From Aedes albopictus (lineage: Eukaryota; Arthropoda; Insecta; Diptera; Culicidae): a stretch of 64,000 nucleotides of DNA. The position numbers were made by a program, and so were the translations under genes. Below the pieces are notes generated by a model. The model was not told where the DNA came from, did no database searches, and saw only the letters and a program-made list of their open reading frames with translations. How positions within the stretch are numbered: position 1 is the stretch's first letter; every line of letters starts with the position of its first letter. Below, piece by piece: positions 10,389 to 22,238 of this stretch. The DNA lies in NCBI RefSeq assembly GCF_035046485.1, contig NC_085137.1, forward strand, positions 446,590,334-446,654,333. Reading direction: 5' to 3'.

Positions 10389-12294
10389 CTGTGCTCAGTG
10401 AAGAGGCTAATGATGCATTCATTCACACGTAATGGTCTATTTACGTGATGATTCAATGACTGTTTACAACACATCCAGATTTTGTTGAGATTCAGACATA
10501 TGTTTGCTTCCAGTAATGGCCACTTATTTGAAAGGCAGCTTAATAATAGAGGAATCAAATGACAAAGAAAAGTTATTTACTGGTATATTTCTGATGAATT
10601 GTTATTAATTATGCTTAGTTCGCAGAATATTTAAATACGTACGTACGACTAGGTTAAAATAATTGGAAGCTTTTCTACAATTTCTTTTCTCACATGCTTT
10701 TGAGTTTTAGATTATTGAATACATTTATTTATGTTTATAATTCTTCACATATGTGAATAATAAATATCTCTTTTAAATTAGATAATAATAAATATCTCTT
10801 TTAAATTAGATAATAATCATACAATCATAAAATATTCATGATGTGTGACTGTATAACGCATTGACGAATGACAAAACCAAGGCATGCGTTTGGGACATTT
10901 TTGTGTTTTAAAATTTGTTTGGAGCTTAGAAACAACTAAATGTGTGACTACATTACATCTATACTTTTCATGGTTCACTTGGCGTCTTACAGCGTAGTAA
11001 TTTATGAGCATTCACCTTAAACAGTAAACTATGAACCCTATTTAAAAAAATCATCAAAAATCAAGTCCGTGATTTTTTTTTACATGAAAGCTAATGAATT
11101 TTTTAGGTGATTGCCGATGAAAAAACTTGCCCGAACTTGCCCGACTGCAAGAACGTCCTATATACATTTTGCGTGACTTTCCGGAACTTCCTACATAAAA
11201 TCAATGTATATTTTATTTTTTTTTCAACTAATTTCCTCCACATACAGTTTTATTTTAATATTTTTCATTATTATAACTCGAAAACGGACATCAAAATTGT
11301 TTAAAAACGTATTTTAATGAAAAATTTCGATTTTAGGTAGGTATTTTATAAATCGGTTAATATCTCAAGAATAGTAGGCTTTGGAAATTTGACGTCTTCA
11401 GCAAACTTTTTCAGCATAAATAGCCGAACAACTTTGCCGAAGACTCCATCATATCGCTAAAATGTTTGTATATGTTGTCGCGTCTTTAATAGTAAATATT
11501 AAACGATCACCTGACGTGGGTGGTCGATTGTTTGCTTTCCGCGTGACGTGAATAACATCACTGCAGTCCGCACGGCATGCCTAACTTCAAAAGGTCATAT
11601 TACTTATCAAAGTGAATTCTGACCCAACGATACCTTCCCTACTAACAATCACTCCTTCTTGCAGTCTTTGGTGGAGACGTGCGATAAACGCCAACTTTCA
11701 CATAACAAAGGTTGATATTAACATTCCTTCCCTCTTCCAACTTGACTGCAAGGACGTGGCCGGCGCCGTTATTGTACCGTTAAAAAGAGCCTCTGAAGCG
11801 GTCACAGTGAGAACGTTGAACACTCCCAGTCAGTTATTCAGTTGATTAATTGTGCAACTATCATTGGTTCGCGTCAATCACGAAGTAGCAACCATAGATA
11901 TGTGCAGTCAGTCTAAGCTAAGCTCTAAGCTAAGCTAAGAAATTCATCAAAATACCTTATGAAATTTAGCCATAGCTGTAAACTATGGATGCCATAAGAA
12001 AACCTTATGAAAATTAAACATACTTTTTTATGACCTAGTTACATAAGATAAACTTATGAAAAATCGTAAAATGATGCAGATTGGAATCGATCCATAAACC
12101 GTAGAGATCACTGAGCTCGTGCCCATCAGTAGGTTGGCTCCAGAGGCACGTTCTCCTCCATTTGGGAGCTCGTGCCCAACCCACACGGCTGTTAACGCTT
12201 GAATATATCGTGTTGCTAAATGCGCATAAAAGCCAAGCTGTGAGTCGATTCTGCGTCATAAAGCGAACTTATGAAATTCATTCTAATCGGCATG
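10389..12294. other. AT-rich stretch without recognisable genes
   Basis: No coding region was recognised. Within it, 10757-10812 is a perfect tandem duplication of a ~28-bp unit (AATAAATATCTCTTTTAAAT core). From about 11925 (TAAGCTAAGCTCTAAGC) to 12290 there is repeated TTATGAAA/CATAAG-type sequence that resumes after the small MITE (12464-12530). This suggests an older element of unknown type. Confidence 0.4.
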
Positions 12295-12463
12295 GGGCCG
12301 TTCATAAACCACGTAGACTTTTTGGGAGGAGGGGAGGTCTGACCAAAGTCTACGCTCCATACAAATTTCAAAATTTTTCTATGGACAAAAGTCTACGAGG
12401 GGGGAGGGGGGTCTGAGATGGCCAAATTTTGGTTTACGTGGTTTATGAACAGCCCATATGAAT
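12295..12463. mobile_element. Small MITE with TTCATAAACCACGT termini
   Basis: The left end GGGCCGTTCATAAACCACGT and right end ACGTGGTTTATGAACAGCCC are inverted repeats with one mismatch. A second inner inverted pair is AAAGTCTACG / AAGTCTACGAGG with G-rich stretches. At ~170 bp it has no coding capacity. The TSD is not resolved. Confidence 0.75.
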
Positions 12464-12543
12464 TATTTAAAGGCCATTTCATAAGTTATACCGTATGATA
12501 AATTTGAGTTTATTTGACTGAGTGTATAAAGATCCGAATATAC

Positions 12544-13455
12544 GGGTTACGTACAAAAGGCTGAAACACTAAAGGCTGAATTACAGAAGGCTGAATGCAT
12601 CAAAAGGCTGAAATAACATAAGGCTGAAGCAGTGATTCGACTAGTTTTCAAAAGCACCAGCCTAAAGCCTAACTTCAACAATAACAACTCAGACAAACAG
12701 ATCACGTCAATTGGGAATAATTACATACATTCATTGATTTTAGGATCTACTTGAAAATTTGCTTCTATCGGATCTACTTTGAAAGTTTGATCGATTTCCC
12801 AGCCGTAGCAATCGTATTGGTTTTGCTTGAGCTTGACGATTTACCATCCTACCGTTCCTTGTTCATGGTTGGCCAAACTTAGCCATTTAGTGCGAACATG
12901 TTTCGGTTACATATGTTTTGAATCGAAAAGTTTTATGACTAATACTAAGACTGTATTTTTCAAAAGAAGAGCATATATTTCAAAGAATGAAAAAAACTCT
13001 GATGATATTGCTTTAGTAGCCGTAATGACAACCATGTTTAGTTCATGTTTAAAAAAGGTTAAATTAACGATGTGAATATTATCAGTTCCTTTTTGTGTTC
13101 GTTGGCCTTCTCACTATAAGCGCAGTTTCGAAACTAGGGCCCATGCTAAGGGCTACGCGACGCGTACGGCTCGCGTTCAGACCAAGAACTTTTCATTAGG
13201 AAAATTTTCTTTACTCCCTTTGGCATTGAATATCTTCGTCCCTGTTACACGGTATGCCAAAGCTGAGAAGCAGGCTCGATCTCAGTTTGGGCGTTACTCC
13301 AAGAAAAGGAAGACGTGCTATAACTTATATATGCATTTTCAAATTTTAAGCCTTTTGTAATTTCAGCCTTATGTTACACTTTCTTGATTTCAGCCTTTCG
13401 TATTCAGCCTGTTGTGCATTCAGCCTTTTGAAATTCAGCCTCATGTGACAATCCC
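12544..13455. mobile_element. 912-bp MITE with GGCTGAAT subterminal repeats and 8-bp TSD
   Basis: GAATATAC occurs at 12536-12543 and 13456-13463, immediately outside GGGTTACGTACAAAAGGCTG and the complement of GGGATTGTCACATGAGGCTG. The TIRs stay in register over 20 bases with several mismatches. Inside, both ends carry multiple AAGGCTGAA units in opposite orientation (12555-12625; 13350-13440). The 8-bp TSD fits the hAT or P type. Frames such as 12827-13075 show no transposase features, so the element is non-autonomous. Confidence 0.75.
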
Positions 13456-13606
13456 GAATATACACTGCGGTGTGTGCGGACATTGGTTATTTTTTTTCCT
13501 TGTTGGGGACATAACGCCACTGCGATCATTAATTTGATCTATTGTGGCATCTGGATATATTGGGACATTGGTTAATTATTATATCCGATAAAAATTTATC
13601 GATTAG

Positions 13607-13795
13607 GTTTTCTGTTTGATGGTCGGGTGATCTCTAGGTGACTTTATTGATAACTTTGCGGGAGGCTGCAAAGTTTACGCATCGTTATCCGTTACCACTC
13701 AATGCGGCGTGTAGTCGGCTTAGACTGTTTCACCTGATGACCGGTCTGTGTCTGTACATTTCTCCCCTTCCTACCTGCGCGTTCATGTCATGTGG
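13607..13795 (-). pseudogene. RTE endonuclease fragment
   Basis: On the minus strand this aligns with the endonuclease part of the RTE copy at 47265-47460. Shared stretches are CAGGTAGGAAGG..GAAATGTACAGA, GATGCGTAAACTTTGCAGC and AGATCACCCGACCATCAAACAG. It has indels and no open frame, so it is a decayed scrap of the same subfamily. The plus-strand frame at 13638-13841 is its antisense shadow. Confidence 0.8.
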
Positions 13796-13887
13796 TTTTA
13801 GTAGATTAGCTGAGCTTCGTCGAAAAAATATGTTCTTCTAGCCCCATACAATTTTTTAGTAATTTAGGCCCTTTGAAGGACCACTTA

Positions 13888-14032
13888 GGGAGTGTCCATA
13901 AATGACGTTGCAACTTTTGGCCGATGTTTTACTTCCCCACCTAGTATTTTCCCATATCTAATACATGGTTCGTTGCAGTCTCAGACTCCTCACTCTCCCC
14001 GAAAATTCTACGTCATTTATGAACGCTCTCAT
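13888..14032. mobile_element. Small MITE with CATAAATGACGT termini
   Basis: GAGTGTCCATAAATGACGT at the left pairs with ACGTCATTTATGAACGCTC at the right. The terminal design resembles the element at 12295-12463 (..TTCATAAACCACGT), but the body differs. It is ~145 bp and non-coding. Confidence 0.65.
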
Positions 14033-14154
14033 AGCCTTGAGATAGTGCCTTCGAATTTTGACACAATCATATTTTTTTTAGCTAAAATGATCATTTTCCA
14101 GTAACGATATGTTTAACTCAATTTTTTGCAAAAATAAGGGCTGGCGGTCTTTAC

Positions 14155-14692
14155 CAGGGGCGTACAAATTCGTTTCAATGATACACTTTCATGCAACATT
14201 TGAATGAGTCACTTCAAGTGTTTCATACATTTTTCTAATGACTCGGTCGTTAAAAAAAACTTTTCCACTCATCGTAGCACTCGGTAGTCTCCCACCCGGT
14301 CGCATTGCTTGTGCTTCACCCGTCAGAGCATTAGTGTCTCACTGGTGCGCGCTAGTCTCTCAATGGTTACGGGCGCCGGTTAATTGAATTTAAGTGGTCG
14401 AATTTGTTATCCTCTTTCATAAAACATAATTATCATTCTATTGGCGTGCACCACTATTTAAAAATGTGGTCTAAATAGTGTTTTTAGCATGTTGAAGTAT
14501 TTCAATGACTCACAAATGAAACGAAAATCCAAGTGTATCATCCCATGTTTCATACACACTTGTTTCTGTAGCAGCAACGAACGAGTGTGTTGCTGGGTGA
14601 GAGATGAAGCATCACAGCAGTCCGTTCGCATGGGAAACGATTTGCTACAGTCGTCGTACGTCATGTTTTCCTTTCGAAATTGCACGACCCTG
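14155..14692. mobile_element. hAT-like MITE, 538 bp, 8-bp TSD
   Basis: GTCTTTAC is duplicated exactly at 14147-14154 and 14693-14700. It matches the hAT target preference nTnnnnAn. The TIRs are CAGGGGCGTACAAATTCG and the complement of CAGGGTCGTGCAATTTCG (15 of 18 matching), and CAGGG starts are typical of hAT. The interior has no transposase; frames such as 14489-14710 are short and span the terminus. Confidence 0.88.
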
Positions 14693-14702
14693 GTCTTTAC
14701 CA

Positions 14703-15413
14703 TCGATTAACCCGTGTAAGCATGAGGACCGGAGCTGTGTAGGACACTTCGGATTGTCAATTCGCACTTTTTCATTCCAAAGTCGTCATTACCCCTATAT
14801 TAGTGTATGTATTAATTCAAAAATACTTTTTATTTCATCTGATTTCAACCAGAAGCTCAAGCCATATTAATCCTTTTGTTTTGGAAAACATTTGAAATCA
14901 CTTTCCTCTACCTAGCAGATTTCAGCTCTTCTAATGAGGTAAACAGCATCACGTTTGTTGTTGTTTCAACTGCATTTGCCTTTCGCATGGCCATTTAAGT
15001 TGTCGATAGGCGAACCGAACTCCGCAGACAAAGTCCGCTAAAAAGTCGTGACTCGTGTGTCTTTTCATTAGGTGCAGCTCAGCACCCACCATGTCCAACG
15101 GGCAGCCAGCCAGCGCCATCCATCCTCCCACGAGCATACTGGTGCGCAGTTGATCACGCTGGCTGGCTGGCTAATGCAACAAGTTGTTGCCGATTGCGAA
15201 GCTTGGGATTGGCAATGCGGGTGAAACCCATGTAGTCAAATGAATGGCAGCACTCTAGGGTCACTTGGTATGGTGCACGCAGTCCTAAACGGGATCGAAC
15301 GTGATAAATCTGCACTCTCGCTTTCAATTTCTATTTATATGTTACCGTGAATCTTACGAAAGGCAGGTTTCAGTGCTGAGTAACGGATTGCTTTACTATG
15401 TATAGCTGTCCCA
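14703..15413. other. Non-repetitive stretch
   Basis: Balanced composition, with no match elsewhere in the window and no convincing open frame. It could be host sequence. Confidence 0.35.
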
Positions 15414-15630
15414 TTTCTCCAGGGAGGAATCTTCGCGCCCGCTACCCTGATTTTTTATCGACGGTGATGTGGTCTAGGCGGTTGAAGACTTCTTGTACTT
15501 GGGCTCACTGGTGACCGCTGACTACGACACTAGCAGAGAAATTCAGAGACGCATTTTGGCAGGGAATCGAGCTTACTTTGTACTCCGCAGAACTCTACGA
15601 TCGAACAAAGTTCGCCGTCACACGAAGTTA
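15414..15630 (+). pseudogene. RTE reverse-transcriptase fragment
   Basis: This matches the RTE copies at 27560-27780 and 49090-49310 over TCCAGGGAGGAATC... YLGSLVTAD..TSREIQRRILAGNRAYFVLRRTLRSNKVRRHTKL. It spans only ~215 bp of the RT C-terminal region. Frame damage (GTGGTCTAG) precedes the short open part at 15493. Its right edge coincides with a TTAA-flanked MITE, and the expected downstream RTE sequence is not found after that MITE. Confidence 0.85.
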
Positions 15631-15857
15631 AGGTTGAAGAATTCGTCATTAATAATACCGTCATCATTGAAACTTCGAAAGCAGCTTTCTCGTTCAAAAC
15701 ACAAAAGTTCGTTATGAAAATGCATTCACTGAATTCTGATGGAGATTGAAAAATAGTGAATACACTTTCTTAGTGAATATTGATGCCTTGAAAGAGAAAA
15801 CTGCTTTCGAAATTTCAATGATGACGGTGATATCAATGACGAATCCTTCAACCTTAA
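15628..15857. mobile_element. Palindromic MITE with TTAA termini, 230 bp
   Basis: It starts TTAAGGTTGAAGAATTCGTC and ends GACGAATCCTTCAACCTTAA. The arms stay complementary for about 100 bp (CCGTCATCATTGAAA and TTTCAATGATGACGG; TCGAAAGCAG and CTGCTTTCGA). TTAA at both edges fits the piggyBac-type target duplication used by the Wuneng-like Aedes MITEs. It is inserted at or in the RTE scrap. Confidence 0.85.
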
Positions 15858-16529
15858 CACCGTAATGTACGATTTTTCGTAAAATCTTGTTGTTTGATTA
15901 TTATATTATTATCAAATAAGACAAAGTTTCCAACTGTCATCAGTTCTCTAAAAAAATCCGTCCCAGGTCGACGACCTTTCGCATGCCGCGGGTGTTACCA
16001 CACTGCAAAAACGAAGTCAACCCTCCATTATTTTGCCATCCCTCTAATATCACACGGCTAATCAGCTTCTCTTCAGCAACAATTGAATGAGCCCTCTAGT
16101 CAAGCACGCCTCCCAATCGGTGGCCCGCAAGGCTGTTATTTCAGGGGTCCATTTTTGGCGGTTCCAATGGCACAAACCAACACTTAGCCATCCTGGTGGA
16201 ACTCAATCAACTGGTTTGTTCCATGTCTTTGCCTCTATTCGATCAGCATCAGCTGTTGCTACTTAGGTTAGATCACTTGGTGCTAATCCAACCCAAAGGT
16301 AGCACTGGCACGGATGATGACTACACCGTTGCTGTTCACAGCGTACTGTATGTTAGGGTGAAATTGATATTTATTGTTTATTTATGTTTATGATAATTAA
16401 CTGTAAAATGTGGTTATGCCTTTCAATCAATATCGTGTTCATGCGAACGTTCAATGTCATTCCAAACCTAAACCCAAATTTGAGTATGAGCTGAAACATG
16501 AATATAAAGCCCACATATGCATTGATAAG
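15858..16529. other. Non-repetitive stretch, possible host sequence
   Basis: The GC-richer centre (15960-16330) resembles nothing else in the window. The 65-codon frame at 16196-16393 shows no known motif. I see no supported gene. Confidence 0.35.
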
Positions 16530-16650
16530 GAAAGGAAGTGAAGGACATTTTCAGTATAAATTTGCTGAATTGACCGGAAATCGAATCCGTCACCATCAGC
16601 ATGGTCTTGCAGAATACCCACGTGTTGTCCATTCCGAACAGTGATGTCGT
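16530..16650 (-). mobile_element. Decayed Feilai-like SINE remnant
   Basis: On the plus strand GACCGGAAATCGAATCCGTCACC..CAGCATGGTC..GAATACCCACGTG parallels the tRNA-related head region at 45570-45620, read as the complement of a SINE. The tail part is lost or unrecognisable. Confidence 0.6.
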
Positions 16651-16754
16651 GGTAAAATCAGAGCTGGTTATTCAAGATTTCCAAATCTTAGCGCCTTCTT
16701 CCTATACTGGTAAGCCCCCATATGAACGACTTCAATATTACGCATAGTTGAGAA

Positions 16755-17250
16755 ATCAGAGGAAACCACTCAAGAAAAAAAAATCACAATTTTTTCAATG
16801 AGTTCTGCAAGGATTTTTCTAAAATTTCTTAGAGAATTTATTCCTTCCCCTCAAAAATTTTCTCCATGATGAGCTCCAGAGACACTGCCAGCAATTCCTT
16901 TCGGAATCATTCAAATTCTCCGGTATTTTTATCGAAAGAAGATTCTCGCAGGATTTCCTCGGTTGATTCAAGCAAAAATTTTCGCAAGAATTTTTCGCAA
17001 CAGAATCATCTTGATAGTAGTCCTCGAGTTTCTTCAGAAATTCGTTCGGAAAATTTTCCTTGGATTCCATTAGCGATTATTCAGGAAATACCTTGAAGAA
17101 TTGCTACGGAATTTAGTCCATGTATTCTTTCATGTGTTTCTTCACACATTTCTGTGAAAATTTTCCCTAGGAATATTATCAGAATTCTTCTAGAAATTTT
17201 CGCAAGGGTTTGCAAAGGCGTTCCTCCAAAAAATCTTCAAAAGACGCAAT
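16755..17250. repeat. Degenerate GAATTCCT-type satellite
   Basis: Same kind of short, partly self-complementary units as at 1-900. The open frames here (16819-17070 minus, 16866-17096 plus) are low-complexity artefacts. Confidence 0.75.
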
Positions 17251-17257
17251 TCCAAGA

Positions 17258-19727
17258 AAAAAAACCCAGATTAATCCACCTAGTAGTGATAGCGCCTTTC
17301 TCGTCGAATATGTACTCTAAGATATTTCCGTCGCCATAAGCCGAAGTGTTCCGGAATCCTGAAAATACTCTAGAACGGAACAAATATCATTTTCTTCTTT
17401 TGTTACAGTGCTCGTTCGTCATTGAGGGGGTGGAGTTGATAAATAATAAATGTATTTGATGAAAAGAAAAAAAAAATACTCAAACAATTAAGCAAAATCG
17501 CTTAATTTATCGGGTTTGGTACGAAATTTTCTGGAGGACTCTTCACCTTAAAATTTAAAAATTTATTGGTTTATTTATTTGTGCCCTTCCTCAAAATGTT
17601 GAATTCCGACCCAAAATTTCCAAGTGGGACCCCTCTTGACTTAAGAGAAAATAGAAATTTGTGTCAACCTTGTTCAGAAAAGCAAGAACCTTATCAAAGC
17701 CATAATCAAATTTGGAAACTTATTGATGGCTCATATTCTTATGTTATGTATTATGTTATACGTATAAGCAGAGCTGAAAAATATTAAACCTCTTAGTTGA
17801 CTGCTTGACCACCTTTACTAGCACTGGATGCTGAACACTATCAAGACGTTTCAGCATTTTTTTTTTCTGCACGGTTTAGCCTTTACTTTATTATCATTGG
17901 TAATACTGCCGTTCTACGCATGATTATTCCATGTTATATAGGATTCCCATTAAGGTGGCCCACACTTATATGAAAAACAAAAATTGCGAAAAATGCCAAG
18001 TCTTACCTCCTAAATCAGTTGTTTTGGACTCCCAGAAGCTGCGTTCAAAATTTGAGCAAAATCGGTTGAGCCTAAGGTGGCGCTCAAAACGCTTGAAGTT
18101 TGTATGGGAAAACTTGGCCAAATGTATGCAGAAATTTTAAGTTTTCGAATTTTGCCGCTAGATGGCGCTGTAAGCGTTCAATAATCAAACCCTTTGGTAT
18201 TTTTGTAGGTGACTATATGTCAAACAACTTTGTCGTGTTTTTCTGATTATCGATAAAGCCGCTATTTGGTGTGTCGCATGTCTGGGTTCGGTTCACTTTT
18301 TTTAATTGGCCACTTCCAGCGGGACACCTGGAACCGGTTCCGGAACACAACCGGTTCAGATATAGTCTGAAACTTTTTTCCTGCTTACCGTTCATTAGGT
18401 TATCGCAAAAGCCGCAATCCGAGGTGTCGCATGCCTGGGTTTGGTTCACTTTTTTAATTGGCCACTTCCGGCGGGACACCTGGAACCGGTTACGGATCAC
18501 AACCGGCTCAGAAATGGGCTGAAACTATTTTACTGCTTACCGTTCATTTGGTTATCGAAAAAGCCGCTCTTTGATGTATCGCATGCCTGGGTTTGGTTTA
18601 CTCTTTTAATTGGGCCATTCCGGCGGGAAACCTAGAACCGGTTCCGGAATACAACCGGTTCAGATATGGGCTGAAACTATTTTACTGCTTACCGTTCATC
18701 AGGTTATCGCAAAAGCCGCAATTCGAGGTGTCGCATGCCTGGGTTTGGTTCACTTTTTTAATTGGCTACTTCCAGCGGGACATTTGGAACCGGTTCCGGA
18801 ACACAACCGGTTCAGATATGGTCTCAAACTATTTTACTGCTTACCGTTCATCTGGTTATCGAAAAAGCCGCTATTTGGTGTGTCGCCTGCCTGGGTTTGT
18901 TCACTTTTTTAATTTGCCACTTCCGGCGGGACACCTGGAGCCGGTTCCGGAACACAACCGGTTAAGATATGGTCTGAAACTATTCTCCTGCTTACCGTTC
19001 ATCTGGTTATCGAAAAAGCCGCTGTTTGATGTGTCGCATGCCTGGGTTTGTTCACTTTTTAATTGGCTTTCGGCGGGACACCTGGAACCGGTTCTGGAAC
19101 ACTACCGGTTGTAATATAGTTTGAAACTACTTTCCTGCTCACCATTCAACTGGTTATCGAAAATGCCGCAATTTGACGTGTCGCATGCATGGGTTATGTT
19201 CACTTTTATATTTGGCCACTTCCGGCGGGACACCCGGAACCGGTTCCGAAACACTACCGGTTCAGATTTAGTCTGAGACTATTTTCCTACTCCCCGTTCA
19301 TCAGATAATCGAAAATGCAGTCGTTTGATGGGTCGCATGCATGGGTTTGTTGCATTTTCATATCTGGCCCCTTTCTGGGGTACCGGTCCGGAACACCTAA
19401 ATGGCCATAACTACGGAACGGCTGGACCGATCTGAACCATTTTCAATAGGAAACAATGAGGCAATATACCGCGTCGAATGAACCATCGGTCGTTGAAATC
19501 CGTTCATATTTACTATCTAAAAATGAGGTGACCTTTTTGTACACATACACACACACACATACATGCATACACACACACACATACATACACACAGACATCA
19601 TCTCAACTCGTCGAGCTGAGTCGATTGGTATATAACACTTGACCCCTCCGGGGGCTCGATCAAATTTTCGTTTTTGGAGTGAACATATAGCCTTTCGGTA
19701 CACCTTGGTGTACGAGAAAGGCAAAAA
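17258..19727 (+). mobile_element. Composite tandem-repeat element, copy 2
   Basis: The left end AACCCAGATTAATCCACCTA..GCGCCTTTCTCGTCGAA and right end GGTGTACGAGAAAGGCAAAA match copies 1 and 3. The left domain shares the GTATAAGCAGAGCTGAA and GTTGACTGCTT..CACC segments with 6500-6550 and, inverted, 43025-43080. It is followed by about seven ~152-bp monomers and a right domain with a CA/CATA microsatellite (~19545-19590). The whole element sits inside degenerate satellite, which abuts both sides. It has no transposase. Confidence 0.8.
18240..19335 (+). repeat. Tandem array of 151-153-bp monomers
   Basis: The GTGTCGCATGCCTGGG start of each monomer falls at about 18271, 18424, 18575, 18728 and 18879, so the period is 151-153 bp. 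Each unit has the GGAACCGGTTCCGGAACACA and ACCGGTTCAGATATGG core. Monomers here resemble each other more than those of the other arrays (CCTGGG rather than CATGGG), which points to local homogenisation. Frames at 18271-19114 and on the minus strand simply read through the repeat. Confidence 0.9.
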
Positions 19728-20464
19728 ACGGCAGCGATATTTCGGAGATTGATTGAAAAATTCCTTAGTTTTTTTAGAAATGCAGATTTTTTTTCAGGAA
19801 CTCTCTGAGGAATTGTTGCTGGCATTTCTCCTGAGTTTCCTTCAGGTCCTATGCCCTCAGGCACATATTTAAAATTTTCACTTGAAAATTCTCAAGAGAT
19901 TCTGGAAGTTCTTCCAAAGGTTTCTCCAGAAGTACTAGGTGATGTTTCAGAAAATTCTTCAAAGAAATCATTCAAAGAAACTTAAAAAAAATCAGAAATT
20001 TATTCAAAAAATCTCTATTTCTCTCTGTAGATATCTACAGGAGCACTTTTAGGGATTCCTTTGGAAACTTCTCCAGGGATCCCTCAGAAACTTGTTGATG
20101 TATTGGTATAAGAATCCCACCAGTACATTTGTTTACAGTTTCTGCTAAAATTTTGGCAGACAGATTCCTTCAGAAATTTCTCTACAAATATCTGCATAAA
20201 TTCTTCCAGAAATATCTTAAGAAATTTTTCTTCATTACTACTTCTAGAGTTCCTAAAGAAGTTCCTCATTATGTTTTTCTAGGAATCAAAGAGATATCTG
20301 AAAGAGTTTCTTCGGGTACTTTTGTCCAGGAATGCCTCCAGAAAAATTTCAAGAATTTCTTCTTGGAGTCTCCAAAGCTTAAACAATGAGTTTTTCAAAC
20401 AATCATCCAGGGATTTCTTTTGAATTTTCTTTAGAGAATCTTTCAAGAAGTCTCTGGAGACATT

Positions 20465-21222
20465 TTTTTAAAGTATCCCTGACGGAATACCAGAAAAAAT
20501 CTGAACAGGATTTTTTATAAGAATCTCTGAAAGATTTTTTGAAGAACTCTTCAGTTAAATTTCTCTAAAAATCTCGGGAAGTATTTTTGAATGAAACTCT
20601 AGAAGAGGCATATCTCAAATAAAAAAAAAACCGACAAATTCTTGGAGAAAATTCTCGGAACAGCCTTGGGCGGAATTATTAAAAAAGTTCATTGAGCAAA
20701 AACTCCTTGAATCAATATCTGGAACCCCAGAAGATATATCTGACGGAGCCGCAGAAGCAATTTCTAAAAAAAGTCCTGTGGGAATTTCTGCATGAATCCC
20801 TGATGGAATTTCTCATGGAATTCTTGGAGGAATCCTTGGATGAATTTCTGAAAGAAACTCTGTAAGATTTTTTAAAGAAATTTTAGGATGATTTTTTTAG
20901 AGCTCCATAAAAGAACTTTTTGAGAAATCCCGCACTAAACTTTTTGAAAAGATCGCTTAAACTTTGAAGAAGTCTCTGGAGATATTTTTGAAAGCATCCC
21001 TGAAGGAATATCAGAAAAAATCCGAACAGGATTTTTTATAAGAATCTCTGAGGGATTTATTTTCGAAGAACTCTTCAATTAAATTTCTCTATAATTCTCA
21101 GGAAGTATGTTTGAATGAATCTTTATAGGCATAATCAAAAATAAATTGAGCCTGAGAAATTCTTGGAAAAAAATCTCAGAACAGCCTTGGGCGGAATAAT
21201 TAAAAAAGTTCATTAAGCAATC
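20465..21222. repeat. Segmental duplication inside the satellite
   Basis: 20465-20700 and 20982-21222 are direct copies about 520 bp apart. Both contain ACAGGATTTTTTATAAGAAT, GAACTCTTCA.TTAAATTTCT and ACAGCCTTGGGCGGAAT followed by TTAAAAAAGTTCATT. Divergence is modest, so this is a younger event than the satellite itself. Confidence 0.8.
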
Positions 21223-22182
21223 TTAAAGAAAATTTCTGAATACATTCTTAAATAAAATTCCTATTGGAGTATGTGGAAGATTCCCAAAGCATTCCGTGTG
21301 GAAGCTTTTGAAGAAATTCTGAACTATTGATTTTCTGTAAGAATCGTTGATAGCATCTCCGCAGATAAATTCTTAAAGGAAATTATGGAGAAATTTCTGG
21401 GGAAATATATGGAAAAATATCTGGAGGAAATCCTAAAGAAACCTCTATATGAACTCCTGGAGGAATTCCTGCAGGGTTTTGTGGATCTATCCCTGTAGAA
21501 ATACCTTGACACATTCTGACGAGAATTTTCAATGAAATTTTAGAGCAATTCTTCAACAAATATCTGGTGGATTTCCAGAAGAAATACCTGTACGAAATTC
21601 TGAATGAATCTCTGGAAGATTTTTCGAAGAAACCACTGGAAGAGTTCAGGAAATATACTTTGTAATAACTTCTCTAGAAAAATCCTTTGAGTAGTTTTGG
21701 AAGCAATCCATAGAAGATTTCATGATCTAATCCTTGGCAAATGTATCAAGGTATTTCATAAAGAATTTGTGAAGTAATCTCCAGGTTTTTTTTTACATTT
21801 TCCTAATTTCTGGAATAATTTCTGAAGAAAACTTTGGAAGATTTCCTAGATAGATCTGGGAAAGATTTTCTAAAGATATCCGTGGATAAATTTCTGAAGG
21901 AATTCTAAACTTTGATTTTCTGAAGGAATTTCTGAAAGCATTAAAGGCGAATGAACCAGAAGGTTTAAACCTCTATTAATAAAAAAATCTGAATAAATCC
22001 GAGAATGATTTCCTGTCCAGAAATACGTAATTATGAAAGAATTTATGGAAGAGTTTCTGATGAGACCAATGATAGCTTTTCTAGAGGAGTTCTTGGAGAA
22101 GTTTTTGGATGATCCTCCAGAGATAATTCTTAAGGAAATTCTAGAGCAATTTCTGATGAAATCCATGGCAGATGTTCTGAGC

Positions 22183-22238
22183 AAGCTTTCGAAAGGAATT
22201 CGTAGAGAAAGTCTTCTACGAATTCCTTTCGAAAGCTT
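22183..22238. repeat. Perfect 24-bp inverted repeat with 8-nt loop
   Basis: The left arm 22183-22206 (AAGCTTTCGAAAGGAATTCG..) and right arm 22215-22238 are exact complements around GAAAGTCT. This is unlike the surrounding imperfect repeats. Confidence 0.95.

Noticed and set aside
18271..19114. 173-codon repetitive frame as a secreted or repeat protein
   Set aside because: It simply reads through the noncoding tandem monomers. Other arrays of the family do not keep the frame.
8200..19335. Regularly spaced repeats suggesting a CRISPR array
   Set aside because: The monomers are ~152 bp, contiguous and diverged, with no short repeat-spacer pattern, and the DNA is eukaryotic.
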